From Anaerocolumna xylanovorans DSM 12503 (GTDB taxonomy: Bacteria > Bacillota > Clostridia > Lachnospirales > Lachnospiraceae), in contig NZ_FRFD01000017.1 of NCBI RefSeq assembly GCF_900143645.1, positions 42,778 to 106,777 on the forward strand: a DNA stretch of 64,000 nucleotides. The letters are read 5' to 3'. Made by a program: the position numbers and the translations under genes. Every line of letters starts with the position of its first letter. Position 1 is the stretch's first letter. Under the pieces are notes generated by a model. It saw only the letters and a list, made by a program, of their open reading frames with translations, was not told where the DNA came from and made no database searches. Positions 35,555 through 43,923 of the stretch are shown one piece after another.

Positions 35555-36080
35555 TCCTTCCTATTCTGTCCGCTGTTTCATTTTCTTTCAGGAAACGGAT
35601 AATTTCCAGGGAAAAGTCAATGGCGGTACCCATACCCTTTCCGGTAATAATATTACCGTCGGTAACTGCCCTTGCTCCCGTTACTTTTGCTCCGATAAGC
35701 TTCTCTTCATAGCCCGGAAAACAGGTTGCTTCCTTGCCCTTTAGCAGTCCATTTTCTCCCAGAATGCTGGGAGCCGCACAAATAGCTGCCAGTGCCTTGT
35801 CTTCCTCTCTGAACTTTTTAAGAAGGTCTACAAGGCCTGCGTGGTCTGCCAGATTCTTTGTTCCAGGCATTCCTCCGGGAAGTACTAACATCCTGGCATC
35901 CTCAAAATCAAGATTTTCAAATAAATCGTCTGCTTCTACGTTAATACCATGGGCACCTGCAATCTTTAAACTGCCGGTCACAGAAACTGTCATAATCTTA
36001 ATCTCTGCGCGGCGCAGCAGATCAACTACTGTAAGCCCTTCAATTTCTTCAAACCCGTCTGCTAAAAATAAATATACCAT
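35538..36080 (-). CDS. DJ-1/PfpI family protein
   Basis: 180 aa, DJ-1/YajL-like. The conserved cysteine lies in the nucleophile elbow AAICAAPSILGE near residue 100, with an acidic partner near the N-terminus (FLADGFEEIEGLTVVDLLRR). GMGTAIDFSLEIIRFL is typical of the DJ-1 branch. Proposed roles in the family include deglycase or chaperone-like protection; these remain debated. The gene overlaps the end of the convergent symporter gene. Confidence 0.9.
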   Translation of the reverse strand: MVYLFLADGFEEIEGLTVVDLLRRAEIKIMTVSVTGSLKIAGAHGINVEADDLFENLDFEDARMLVLPGGMPGTKNLADHAGLVDLLKKFREEDKALAAICAAPSILGENGLLKGKEATCFPGYEEKLIGAKVTGARAVTDGNIITGKGMGTAIDFSLEIIRFLKENETADRIGRTIQYF

Positions 36081-36320
36081 ACTATTAATACCTCTTTTCT
36101 TAAATAATATTTTTGCTTATTTATCCATTTATCTTTCTGTCAGAACTTTCATGACTCTTATTAATCATACAATTATCTGCTGTACTTTATTATAGCAGAA
36201 GTCCCGCCAAAGAAAAATACTTCTTTACAGCACTATCTAAGAACTAGAAAGCATTATACTTCTATTACTCTGTATTTCTTCTGAATATAATGTTTGGTAA
36301 AAAAGAGAGGATTTTATATT

Positions 36321-37373
36321 ATGAAAATTTTAGTTTTAGCAGGCGGGCTTAGCCCGGAAAGAGATGTCTCCTTATCCTCCGGCAGCTTAATTGCCAATGC
36401 CCTGATGGTCTCCGGCCATGCTGTAGCATTAGCAGATGTATATGAAGGAATTAAGGCAGGGGCGGAAGAACTTCCCGGCCTGTTTCTGACAAAGGAAGAT
36501 AACCACCGGTATGAGTACCTCATACCGGATACCGTACCGGATCTGGAAGCGCTTGTTAGTAAGAATAACGGAAGAAAAGAGCTAATCGGTGCCAATATCC
36601 TTTCCTTGTGCAAGATTGCAGATGTCGTATTTATCGCACTTCACGGCTCTATGGGTGAGAATGGTCAGCTTCAGGCAGTTCTTGACTGCCACGGCATCTC
36701 CTATACCGGCACCGGCTACACCGGATGCCTCCTTGCTATGGATAAAGACATAACTAAAAGACTTTTATGTCATGAAGGCATCCTTACAGCCCCCTGGATT
36801 ACAGACGATGCAGCAAATATTACTCCAGAGAAAATAATAGCTGCCATAGGCTTTCCCTGTGTTGTTAAGCCCATAAGCAATGGCTCCAGTATCGGTATAT
36901 CCTTTGCCCGCAATGCAGAAGAACTATCCTCTGCCCTAACCCTTGCAACGGAGAAGCTCTCCTCCTTCGGCTCCAAAAAGGTGCTTGTAGAAAAGCTGAT
37001 TAAAGGAAGGGAATTTTCTGTCGGCATCCTGGAGGAAAAAGCCCTCCCGGTAATCGAAATCATACCAAAGGAAGGCTTCTATGATTATAAGAATAAATAC
37101 CAGCAGGGACTTACCACAGAATGCTGCCCTGCTGTCTTATCAGAAGAACTTACGAAAAAAGCACAATCCCTTGCCCTGTCAGTCCATAAAACCCTGCACC
37201 TTGGAACCTACTCCCGGGTTGACTTTATTCTAAGCGGAGACGGAGAATTCTTTTGCCTGGAAGCCAATACCCTCCCCGGCATGACCCCGGTAAGCCTGCT
37301 GCCCCAGGAGGCAAAGGCCGATGGCATCTCTTATGAAGAGCTTTGTGAAAGCATTGCAAAGCTTGCCCTTTAA
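36321..37373 (+). CDS. ddl: D-alanine--D-alanine ligase
   Basis: ATP-grasp ligase making the D-Ala-D-Ala end of peptidoglycan precursors. 350 aa from MKILVLAGGLSPERDVSLSSG, with GAGAGGA upstream; a TTG nine codons earlier is rejected. Motifs: LHGSMGENGQLQAVLD, YTGTGYTGCLLAMDKDITK, FPCVVKPISNGSSIGIS, and FYDYKNKYQQG, whose tyrosines match D-Ala-D-Ala rather than D-Ala-D-Lac ligases. ANTLPGMTPVSLLPQ closes the active site. No vancomycin-resistance genes adjoin it. Confidence 0.93.
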   Translation: MKILVLAGGLSPERDVSLSSGSLIANALMVSGHAVALADVYEGIKAGAEELPGLFLTKEDNHRYEYLIPDTVPDLEALVSKNNGRKELIGANILSLCKIADVVFIALHGSMGENGQLQAVLDCHGISYTGTGYTGCLLAMDKDITKRLLCHEGILTAPWITDDAANITPEKIIAAIGFPCVVKPISNGSSIGISFARNAEELSSALTLATEKLSSFGSKKVLVEKLIKGREFSVGILEEKALPVIEIIPKEGFYDYKNKYQQGLTTECCPAVLSEELTKKAQSLALSVHKTLHLGTYSRVDFILSGDGEFFCLEANTLPGMTPVSLLPQEAKADGISYEELCESIAKLAL

Positions 37374-38149
37374 AACACCTCCATTGCTCCCTTCTTAACT
37401 GAGACTTTTTCAATCAGCCTTATTAAGAAAAAAGACAGTAAGTAATAAAGAATCCCAATTCCTGCTTCTCGCAGTAGAAGCCGTATAAATTGATATCTGT
37501 TTATGGTACCAAACAGCATGTTTACTGCTTCAATACTGTGAGTAAGCGGAAGGAAATCTGATACTAATCTGGCACCAGGCGGAAGCTGTTCTATAGGGAA
37601 ATTAGCACCGCAGAAAATCATCAGCACATATGACATAAAATTCAGCACAAAATGCATTTGGTCCGTAATCAATCCGAAAATGCCAATAAACATCCCAAAA
37701 CCTGCTGCCGCAAACATTGCTGTTACAACAGCTGTGAAAAATAAGAACCAATTAATACCTGAATAATCCACAGAAAATATCAGTCCTCCTGCAAAAAAGC
37801 CAATGATAACCGTAGCCATGGCAGCAATGCAGGTAAAAAAGCCTTTATGCAGTATAATCCCAAGCTTATGGGAGGGAGACACAATCAGGCTTCTGACACA
37901 TCCGTAGGCCCTCTCGGCCATAAACGTACTTCCCAATGTAAAGATGCAGGTATTAATACACAGTAAAAAGGAATTACCCACCACCCATCTTGTCAAATCA
38001 GATGTTTGATAGCTGTATCCTGCAAGAACACAGTAAAAGATTAATGTAAGAAGAGGATATAATGTCTCATAGCAAAGAAACTCTTCTATCTTAAACATGG
38101 ATTGCCGGCTCTTAAAGCTTAACCATGATAATGTAAAAAACCGCTTCAT
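37370..38149 (-). CDS. ABC-2 type exporter permease (second)
   Basis: 259 aa from MKRFFTLSW; the long open frame upstream overlaps the previous gene and lacks a better start. Six membrane helices of the ABC2_membrane type, with the conserved C-terminal segment GANFPIEQLPPGARLVSDFLPLTH that marks DrrB/NodJ-like permeases. Follows the first permease with a 5-nt gap. The 3' end overlaps ddl by four bases on the opposite strand. Substrate unknown. Confidence 0.87.
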   Translation of the reverse strand: MKRFFTLSWLSFKSRQSMFKIEEFLCYETLYPLLTLIFYCVLAGYSYQTSDLTRWVVGNSFLLCINTCIFTLGSTFMAERAYGCVRSLIVSPSHKLGIILHKGFFTCIAAMATVIIGFFAGGLIFSVDYSGINWFLFFTAVVTAMFAAAGFGMFIGIFGLITDQMHFVLNFMSYVLMIFCGANFPIEQLPPGARLVSDFLPLTHSIEAVNMLFGTINRYQFIRLLLREAGIGILYYLLSFFLIRLIEKVSVKKGAMEVF

Positions 38150-38154
38150 CCTTA

Positions 38155-38937
38155 TCAGCTCACCTCCAAGGTTGCCAGTACCCTTACCTGGCTCTCGATT
38201 AATTTTAAAAGAAAGTACCCTATAACAAGATAAACAGCGGTAACAGCTATCAGAATACATAACACCGTATAAAACTCTTTTATATTCCAGACTTCCGATA
38301 CGCTAAGCCGTATTAATTTCACCGCCCAGGTCGGAGAAAGGATATAACTAATCGGCCTTACCCACAAAGGAAGTATTTCTGCAGGAAATACAAAACCGCA
38401 TACGAGAATAACAGGGATTTCAATACAATTCATGTATAACTGTGTTTTCCTGGACAGTGTAAGCAGATAAGCAACAATGATTGAAATCATGGAAAAACTG
38501 ACAACCGCACAAAAAATGGCTAACAGCAGGCAATAGGGATGGCTTACTTTTATATCTATCCGAAACAAAATCTTCGCCGTTAAAAAGGACAAGATAAAAG
38601 TAACCATGCTTAGTATTGTATTCCCGATCACTTTTCCCGTTATAATGGCAGAAAAACCTGCCGGAGCCACATAGATAAGAGAAAGCGTTCCGCTATACCT
38701 CTCTCTGTTAATATCACCTGCGGAAGAAAAGCAGATGCAGCTCCAGAGTGCCATAAGCCCCGCACCAAGTACAACGTAGGAAACAAAGTCTCCTCTGTCA
38801 GAGCTTTTAAACATTTCGTATAAAAGTACGGTATTAACGATAGGATTCGCTATCAGGCAGAAGCGGAACATTGGCCTTGCAAAGGAACATTTCATCTGCA
38901 GCAGTGCCGTATAATAAATTACCTTCAATCCTTTCAT
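38155..38937 (-). CDS. ABC-2 type exporter permease (first)
   Basis: 260 aa, six membrane helices. The family segment VFPAEILPLWVRPISYILSPTWAVKLIR occurs near residue 180. The start overlaps the ATPase stop by four bases, showing translational coupling. With the second permease it should form a heterodimeric export channel. Confidence 0.87.
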   Translation of the reverse strand: MKGLKVIYYTALLQMKCSFARPMFRFCLIANPIVNTVLLYEMFKSSDRGDFVSYVVLGAGLMALWSCICFSSAGDINRERYSGTLSLIYVAPAGFSAIITGKVIGNTILSMVTFILSFLTAKILFRIDIKVSHPYCLLLAIFCAVVSFSMISIIVAYLLTLSRKTQLYMNCIEIPVILVCGFVFPAEILPLWVRPISYILSPTWAVKLIRLSVSEVWNIKEFYTVLCILIAVTAVYLVIGYFLLKLIESQVRVLATLEVS

Positions 38938-39908
38938 GATAACCCCTCCAGCATTTTTATATAAACATCTTCCAGGGTGATTTCCCTATTGGAAAAGGAA
39001 TGCACCTTTGTCCCCTTTAAAATCTCCATAACCGCTTCAATAATTTCTGCCCCGGCGCTGTACTTTACCGTAAGAAGACAATCCTTTTCATCCTGCTGCA
39101 AAACAGCTTGTTTTACTCCCTGTATCATTTCTATCTCTTTTACCTTATTTTCCATGGGATATTCCAACCGGATTTCTATTACTTCCTCTTCCTCTGCCAG
39201 CTTCTTTAAATTTGCAGGGGTATCTATGGCTACCAGCTTTCCGTGGTTTAAGATTGCTATCCGGTCACAAAGCTCATCTGCCTCATACATATAGTGGGTC
39301 GTCAAAAGTATCGTCTTTCCCTCCTCCTTTAACGTTCTTATGATATCCCGAAGCATTCTGGCCCCCAGCGGGTCAAGTCCTACTGTAGGCTCATCCATAA
39401 AGAGAATCTCCGGGTCATTTAAGAGTCCCCTTGCTATCTGCAGCCTCTGAATCATCCCTTTCGAAAAGGTTTCAACCAAAATATCAGCCTTTTCGCTTAG
39501 TCCCACCAGTTCAAGTATCCTGGCAGTCCTGCTGTCAGCTTCCTCTTGCCCTATATGATACAGGCAGGCAAAATATTTCAGATTGTCTCTTGCAGATAAT
39601 CGCCTGTAAAGCCCCAGTTCCCCTCCAAAAATAAAATTAATTCGGTTTCTTATTTTCTTCTCCTGGGAAAATGTATCAAAACCCAGTACCTCACATTTTC
39701 CTTTCGTTGGTGCAAGCAGTGTAATCAGCATCTTAATGGTGGTTGTCTTACCGGCTCCGTTTTGCCCCAAGAGCCCAAATACTTCCCCCCTTTTTACCTG
39801 AAAAGAAATCCCGTCAACCGCCTTGACCCTTTCCTTCTTTCGGTGAACCCATCCCTTTGATGTAACAAATTCACGATGCAAATCCTGAACGTCAATGACA
39901 CAATCCAT
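38934..39908 (-). CDS. ABC exporter ATP-binding protein
   Basis: 324 aa from MDCVIDVQDLHREFV, with AGGAG six bases upstream. Walker A GQNGAGKTTTIKML, Q-loop region, signature FSKGMIQRLQIARGLL, Walker B ILFMDEPTVGLDP and H-loop LTTHYMYEADEL. About 80 C-terminal residues form a DrrA/NatA-like regulatory extension. First gene of the exporter operon; drugs, peptides or lipids are possible substrates. Its promoter overlaps a perfect 26-bp palindrome. Confidence 0.93.
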   Translation of the reverse strand: MDCVIDVQDLHREFVTSKGWVHRKKERVKAVDGISFQVKRGEVFGLLGQNGAGKTTTIKMLITLLAPTKGKCEVLGFDTFSQEKKIRNRINFIFGGELGLYRRLSARDNLKYFACLYHIGQEEADSRTARILELVGLSEKADILVETFSKGMIQRLQIARGLLNDPEILFMDEPTVGLDPLGARMLRDIIRTLKEEGKTILLTTHYMYEADELCDRIAILNHGKLVAIDTPANLKKLAEEEEVIEIRLEYPMENKVKEIEMIQGVKQAVLQQDEKDCLLTVKYSAGAEIIEAVMEILKGTKVHSFSNREITLEDVYIKMLEGLS

Positions 39909-39923
39909 AGAAATCTCCTTCTT

Positions 39924-39978
39924 TAATATTCGATATATATCGAATATTATTATAATCGAATCATGTGTCAATAGTCAA
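39924..39978 (-). promoter_or_regulatory. Exporter promoter with perfect 26-bp palindromic operator
   Basis: Minus strand TTGACT (39973-39978), 18-bp spacer, TATAAT (39949-39954). A perfect palindrome with half-site TAATATTCGATAT occupies 39924-39949, at the expected transcription start. Additional ATTCGA half-sites lie upstream. Binding here should block transcription. The ArsR-type gene 0.8 kb away is a candidate regulator, not proven. Confidence 0.75.
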
Positions 39979-40028
39979 TGACGAATATATTGTTTTTAAC
40001 GAGGCTGTATTTTAAACGAACGTTAAAT

Positions 40029-40057
40029 TTGTTATATTATTTCGTATGTGCTATAAT
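40029..40057 (+). promoter_or_regulatory. Promoter for ybaK-like gene
   Basis: TTGTTA (40029-40034), 17-bp spacer, TATAAT (40052-40057). This gives a leader of about 150 nt before the chosen start codon. No riboswitch class was recognised in the leader. Confidence 0.6.
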
Positions 40058-40215
40058 TTGGTACAAACTTGTAAGATCTTATAAACTATAACTGAGTATG
40101 TTATGAGAGATTTTTTTAACTACGGAAAGATTAGAATTTTCAATTTTGATGACAAAGCAGGATTACATAGGTGAAAAGAGAAAGAAAATTTCGATATGAA
40201 AGGATGAGTGTAAAT

Positions 40216-40689
40216 ATGTCACTAGAAAGAGTTAAGCGCTATTTTAAACAGTTAGGGATTGACAACAGGATTTTGGAATTCGATGTCTCCAGTGCAACGG
40301 TGGAGCTTGCCGCCAGGGCTTTAGCCTGTGAAGAATGCCGGATTGCAAAGACATTATCCTTCCATGCCGGTGAGAAAATTGTTCTGATTGTAACTGCCGG
40401 TGACGCCCGGATCGATAATGCAAAATACAAAGCCCAGTTTGGAACAAAAGCAAAAATGCTTGCCCCAGAGGAAGCAGAACCGCTGACAGGGCATGCCGTA
40501 GGCGGTGTCTGCCCTTTTGCAGTAAATGATAAAGCAGAGGTTTATCTGGACGTATCCCTGCAGCGCTTTCAAGCGGTATTTCCTGCCTGCGGCAGTTCCA
40601 ACAGTGCCATAGAACTGACACCCGCAGAACTTAAAGAATATTCAAACAGTTTAGGCTGGATAGATGTCTGCAAAGTTTACCACGCTTAG
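40216..40689 (+). CDS. YbaK/EbsC family aminoacyl-tRNA deacylase-like protein
   Basis: 157 aa from MSLERVKRYFKQLG; ATG four codons earlier is also possible since AAAGGA is 12 nt from the chosen start. Family segments: EECRIAKTLSFHAGEKIVLIVTAGDARID, LTGHAVGGVCPFAV and GSSNSAIELTPAEL. Relatives hydrolyse mischarged Cys-tRNA or Pro-tRNA species. It is alone on the plus strand between the exporter operon and the ArsR-type gene. Confidence 0.9.
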   Translation: MSLERVKRYFKQLGIDNRILEFDVSSATVELAARALACEECRIAKTLSFHAGEKIVLIVTAGDARIDNAKYKAQFGTKAKMLAPEEAEPLTGHAVGGVCPFAVNDKAEVYLDVSLQRFQAVFPACGSSNSAIELTPAELKEYSNSLGWIDVCKVYHA

Positions 40690-40706
40690 AACCGTAAGAT
40701 TAGCTT

Positions 40707-41723
40707 TTAAACAGTAGTATTTTTTCCTTCCAAAAGCTTTTTCATCGCTTCCAGCAGTTCTTTTGCATTATTTCTATTGATACTGTAATACTTGGAGCTC
40801 TTATCCTGCTCCTCATTTAGAAGACCGCAGCTCTTTAGCTGTTCCATATGATGGGATATGGTGGAAGGTGCCATAGACAGCTCCTTCGCTATATCAAGCC
40901 CTCTTAACGGTTCCTTTTCATTTAGCAGGGCAATAATCTTAAATCTCGTATCATCCCCCACAGCCTTAAGCTGCTTTACTATCTTTTCCTGATCTTGCTG
41001 CGGCTCCCTGATAGAATAAAACAACACCTGATTTTTCCCGAAAAAACGAATCATTCTGGGTGTCAGAAATAAGCTGGGGGAAAAATAAAATTCCTGATAA
41101 GGCCCTCTGTTATGAAAAACCTTTCCCATCATCTTCTGGGAGTATTCTAATGGTTCCAGATGCTCCAGTTCCTCTTTGGTCTTTGCCTCTTCCCTTTCAA
41201 GAACTTCTTTTACTTTCTCGTTTTCTTTGCGAAAACCATCGGTGTCCAGTTCCTTTACAAAAGAAAAAAAGTCGCAGATTATCTTCCGGCTCTCTCTAAA
41301 AAGCATCTTACAACCCAGATAACTTCCCAAAAGCCTTGAATACTCCCTGTAAAGCCTTTCAAAGCACTCTTCATTTTCAAGGGCCTCTCTGACAAGCTTC
41401 TCATTGAAAATATTAAAATAGCCGGACAAAAAGCTTGCCGTATCCATATGCAGGAGATAATCGCAGTATGTATCTAAACTAAAATCCTTAATGGGATAAT
41501 CCGTCAAAGGTTCTAACATTCCATAGGAACCCCCTGCTGCATTAAAAACTTCCGTAAGAAAGGCATACTTGTTCTTCAAAGCCTCCCGTGTCTTTCTGGC
41601 ATATGCCTCCATAGACAGGTTATGCCCCTTTTCCCCCTCCAGAATATTAATAGCCGCCAGCATAAGCTCTATCTCATCCGAATATATATAATAGCTGTTT
41701 TCCTTAAGCTCCTGATAAAACAT
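40707..41723 (-). CDS. ArsR-type regulator with long N-terminal domain
   Basis: 338 aa, much longer than a simple ArsR protein. Residues ~250-325 are the winged helix (VGDDTRFKIIALLNEKEPLRG, LDIAKELSMAPSTISHHMEQLKSCGLL). Residues 1-240 are mostly helical and charged, of unknown type, and could hold a ligand or partner site. No CxC metal-binding motif is seen in the winged helix, so metal sensing is unlikely. Convergent with ybaK; possible regulator of the adjacent exporter. Confidence 0.85.
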   Translation of the reverse strand: MFYQELKENSYYIYSDEIELMLAAINILEGEKGHNLSMEAYARKTREALKNKYAFLTEVFNAAGGSYGMLEPLTDYPIKDFSLDTYCDYLLHMDTASFLSGYFNIFNEKLVREALENEECFERLYREYSRLLGSYLGCKMLFRESRKIICDFFSFVKELDTDGFRKENEKVKEVLEREEAKTKEELEHLEPLEYSQKMMGKVFHNRGPYQEFYFSPSLFLTPRMIRFFGKNQVLFYSIREPQQDQEKIVKQLKAVGDDTRFKIIALLNEKEPLRGLDIAKELSMAPSTISHHMEQLKSCGLLNEEQDKSSKYYSINRNNAKELLEAMKKLLEGKNTTV

Positions 41724-41793
41724 ATCCGTATTAACCTTCTTTCATAATGCCTTCATCGTATCACCCCCATAATCTTTTGTCAACCAAACGAAA

Positions 41794-41830
41794 ACAGGAT
41801 CCGAATCCCCTTAATGGTTTCGAATCCTGC
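41794..41830 (-). terminator. Terminator of nucleoside-transporter operon
   Basis: Minus strand CAGGATTCGAAACC...GGATTCGGATCCTGTTTTCGTTT: a 14-bp stem with two mismatches and a T-rich tail, just after the nupQ-like stop. The plus-strand side also ends in ATTTTTAT. Confidence 0.82.
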
Positions 41831-41834
41831 ATTT

Positions 41835-42815
41835 TTATCTTTCTTCTCTAAAATATGCCTCCCCAAGACTGGCCGGCGGCTGGTTTTCATGCTTGTTTCT
41901 CTTACTGGATAAGATTAACACAATAATGGTTACCACATAAGGAAGCATCTTGCAAAGCTCCTGTGTCGCTCTTGTTAATCCCGGCAGATAGATATAAAGA
42001 ATATAGAGTCCGCCAAAGAGGAAAGAACCCCAGATAGCATTAACAGGCTTCCACAGGGCAAGGATAACCAAAGCGATGGCAAGCCACCCCCTGTCACCAA
42101 AGCCATTATTGTTCCAGGTCCCGCCAAGATACTCCATTACAAAGTACAATCCGCCAAGTCCTGCAATAGCCGCACCGGAAATGGTTGCCGTATATTTATA
42201 TCTGGACACGTTAATACCGGCAGCATCCGCCGCACCGGGGTCTTCTCCGATAGCCCGAAGGTTAAGTCCCTTCCTGGTCTTTTTTAAGAAGAAGGCAAGC
42301 AAGACGGCAAGGATAACGGAAAAGTATGTTAAGAAACCATAGGAAAACAGCAGGTCGCCGATTACGGGAATCCCGGACAATCCCGGTATCTTAGCCCGGT
42401 AAGCAGATGCCGTAGTCTTAACGGATATCTGCCCTACACCTCCTGCCAGCTTTGAAATAGAGCCGCCGAAGAAGTTGCCAAAGCCCACTCCAAAGGTAGT
42501 AAGTGCAAGGCCGACAACATTCTGGTTGGCACGAAGGGTTATGGTTAAGACACTATAAATCAGTCCGCCAAAGGCAGACGCTAACATCGTCACAAGCAAG
42601 GATATTAATAACCCTATAAAGGCATTGGGATGGCCGGTCGATTTTTCATAGAAAAAAGCTGCCATCAGGCCTGATATACCGCCCATGTACATAATACCCG
42701 GAATACCAAGATTTAAGTTACCGGATTTCTCCGTAACAATCTCACCGGAGGCACCAAACAAAATACTGACTCCCTGGCTGATTGCATTCTGTAAAAATGT
42801 TAACAGCAATGACAT
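41835..42815 (-). CDS. BMP-type nucleoside ABC transporter permease (NupQ-like)
   Basis: 326 aa with eight to ten membrane helices of the BPD_transp_2 family. Conserved segments include GVSILFGASGEIVTEKSGNLNLGIPGIM, GLALTTFGVGFGN and KGLNLRAIGEDPGAADAAGINVSRYK, the EAA-like loop contacting the ATPase. Second permease of the system; starts 1 nt after the first. Function as nucleoside uptake follows from YufNOPQ/NupNOPQ homologues. Confidence 0.9.
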   Translation of the reverse strand: MSLLLTFLQNAISQGVSILFGASGEIVTEKSGNLNLGIPGIMYMGGISGLMAAFFYEKSTGHPNAFIGLLISLLVTMLASAFGGLIYSVLTITLRANQNVVGLALTTFGVGFGNFFGGSISKLAGGVGQISVKTTASAYRAKIPGLSGIPVIGDLLFSYGFLTYFSVILAVLLAFFLKKTRKGLNLRAIGEDPGAADAAGINVSRYKYTATISGAAIAGLGGLYFVMEYLGGTWNNNGFGDRGWLAIALVILALWKPVNAIWGSFLFGGLYILYIYLPGLTRATQELCKMLPYVVTIIVLILSSKRNKHENQPPASLGEAYFREER

Positions 42816-42816
42816 G

Positions 42817-43923
42817 TTATTGCACCTCCTTCTTGCTCTTACGGAATTCCACTTTATAGTTAATAAAGAACTCGCATCCTATCAGGAAAAATAACAGGAT
42901 ACCGGTTATAATGTCGGAAGCATTTTCATTTAGTCCATACTGCGAAGCAATCTGGATGGAACCTTGCTGCATGAATACCAGAAAAGCAGATACTAAAAGC
43001 ATGGCAACCGGATTGAACTTTGACATCCAGGCAACAATGATCGCCGTAAAGCCCCTGCCTCCGGCAGTACTGGTGGATATGGTATGACTGGCACCGCTTA
43101 CAATAATACTTCCCGCAAGACCGCAGATTCCGCCGGAAATCATCATAGTCCGGATGATAACCTTTTTCACGTTAATTCCCGCATATTTTGCTGTGTTCTG
43201 GCTCTCTCCGACAACTGCAATTTCATAGCCCTGCTTGCTGTGCTTCATATAAAGGTATACGGCTAAAGTCATGATAAGAACAATGATAACGTTTAAGACA
43301 TACTGTTGTCCGAATATATTCCGAAACCATCCCTTTCTGGTTGCACCGTTAATGATTCCAACCGTATTGGAGCCGGCAGGATTTTCCCAGAAAACAATAC
43401 AAAAGGTTACGATCTGCATTGCCACATAATTAAGCATCAGGGTAAATAAGGTTTCATTGGTATTGTAATAAGCCTTAAATACTGCGGGAAGAAGTCCCCA
43501 CAGCATACCGGCAAGGCTGCTCACAATGAAAATAACCAAAAGCAAAAGCCAGTTAGGCATTGCATTTCCAAAGTATATCATCATAGCTGCTGTAGCAGTA
43601 CCGCCCATTAATATCTGGCCTTCCGCCCCGATATTCCAGAACCGCATCTTAAAGGCCGGGGTAAGTCCTACCGCTATAATCAAAAGCACCATGGTTTCCC
43701 GGACAGTCACCCAAAAGCGGCGTTTTCTTCCTACCGCTCCGTCTATAATTCCAAGGTATACCTGAAAGGGATTATCATTTGTAAGTGCGACAATAATAAG
43801 GGCACAGAGAATCAGTGAAAGTACAACAGCAATTCCTCTGATAGCCCATGCTTTTCTTTTGGAAATACTGTCCCGTTTCGTCATACGTAAGAATACTTCT
43901 TTATTTGCCGCTTCTTTGCTCAT
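42817..43923 (-). CDS. BMP-type nucleoside ABC transporter permease (NupP-like)
   Basis: 368 aa, BPD_transp_2 family, about nine membrane helices. Segments: FKMRFWNIGAEGQILMGGTATAAMM, NTNETLFTLMLNYVA, and YEIAVVGESQNTAKYAGINVKKVI (ATPase contact). AAGGGGG lies nine bases before the ATG, and the gene overlaps the end of the ATPase gene by 23 nt, suggesting coupled translation. Confidence 0.9.
   Translation of the reverse strand: MSKEAANKEVFLRMTKRDSISKRKAWAIRGIAVVLSLILCALIIVALTNDNPFQVYLGIIDGAVGRKRRFWVTVRETMVLLIIAVGLTPAFKMRFWNIGAEGQILMGGTATAAMMIYFGNAMPNWLLLLVIFIVSSLAGMLWGLLPAVFKAYYNTNETLFTLMLNYVAMQIVTFCIVFWENPAGSNTVGIINGATRKGWFRNIFGQQYVLNVIIVLIMTLAVYLYMKHSKQGYEIAVVGESQNTAKYAGINVKKVIIRTMMISGGICGLAGSIIVSGASHTISTSTAGGRGFTAIIVAWMSKFNPVAMLLVSAFLVFMQQGSIQIASQYGLNENASDIITGILLFFLIGCEFFINYKVEFRKSKKEVQ

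Noticed and set aside
36294..36320. TTG start of ddl
   Set aside because: The ATG at 36321 has the ribosome site and matches the family N-terminus.
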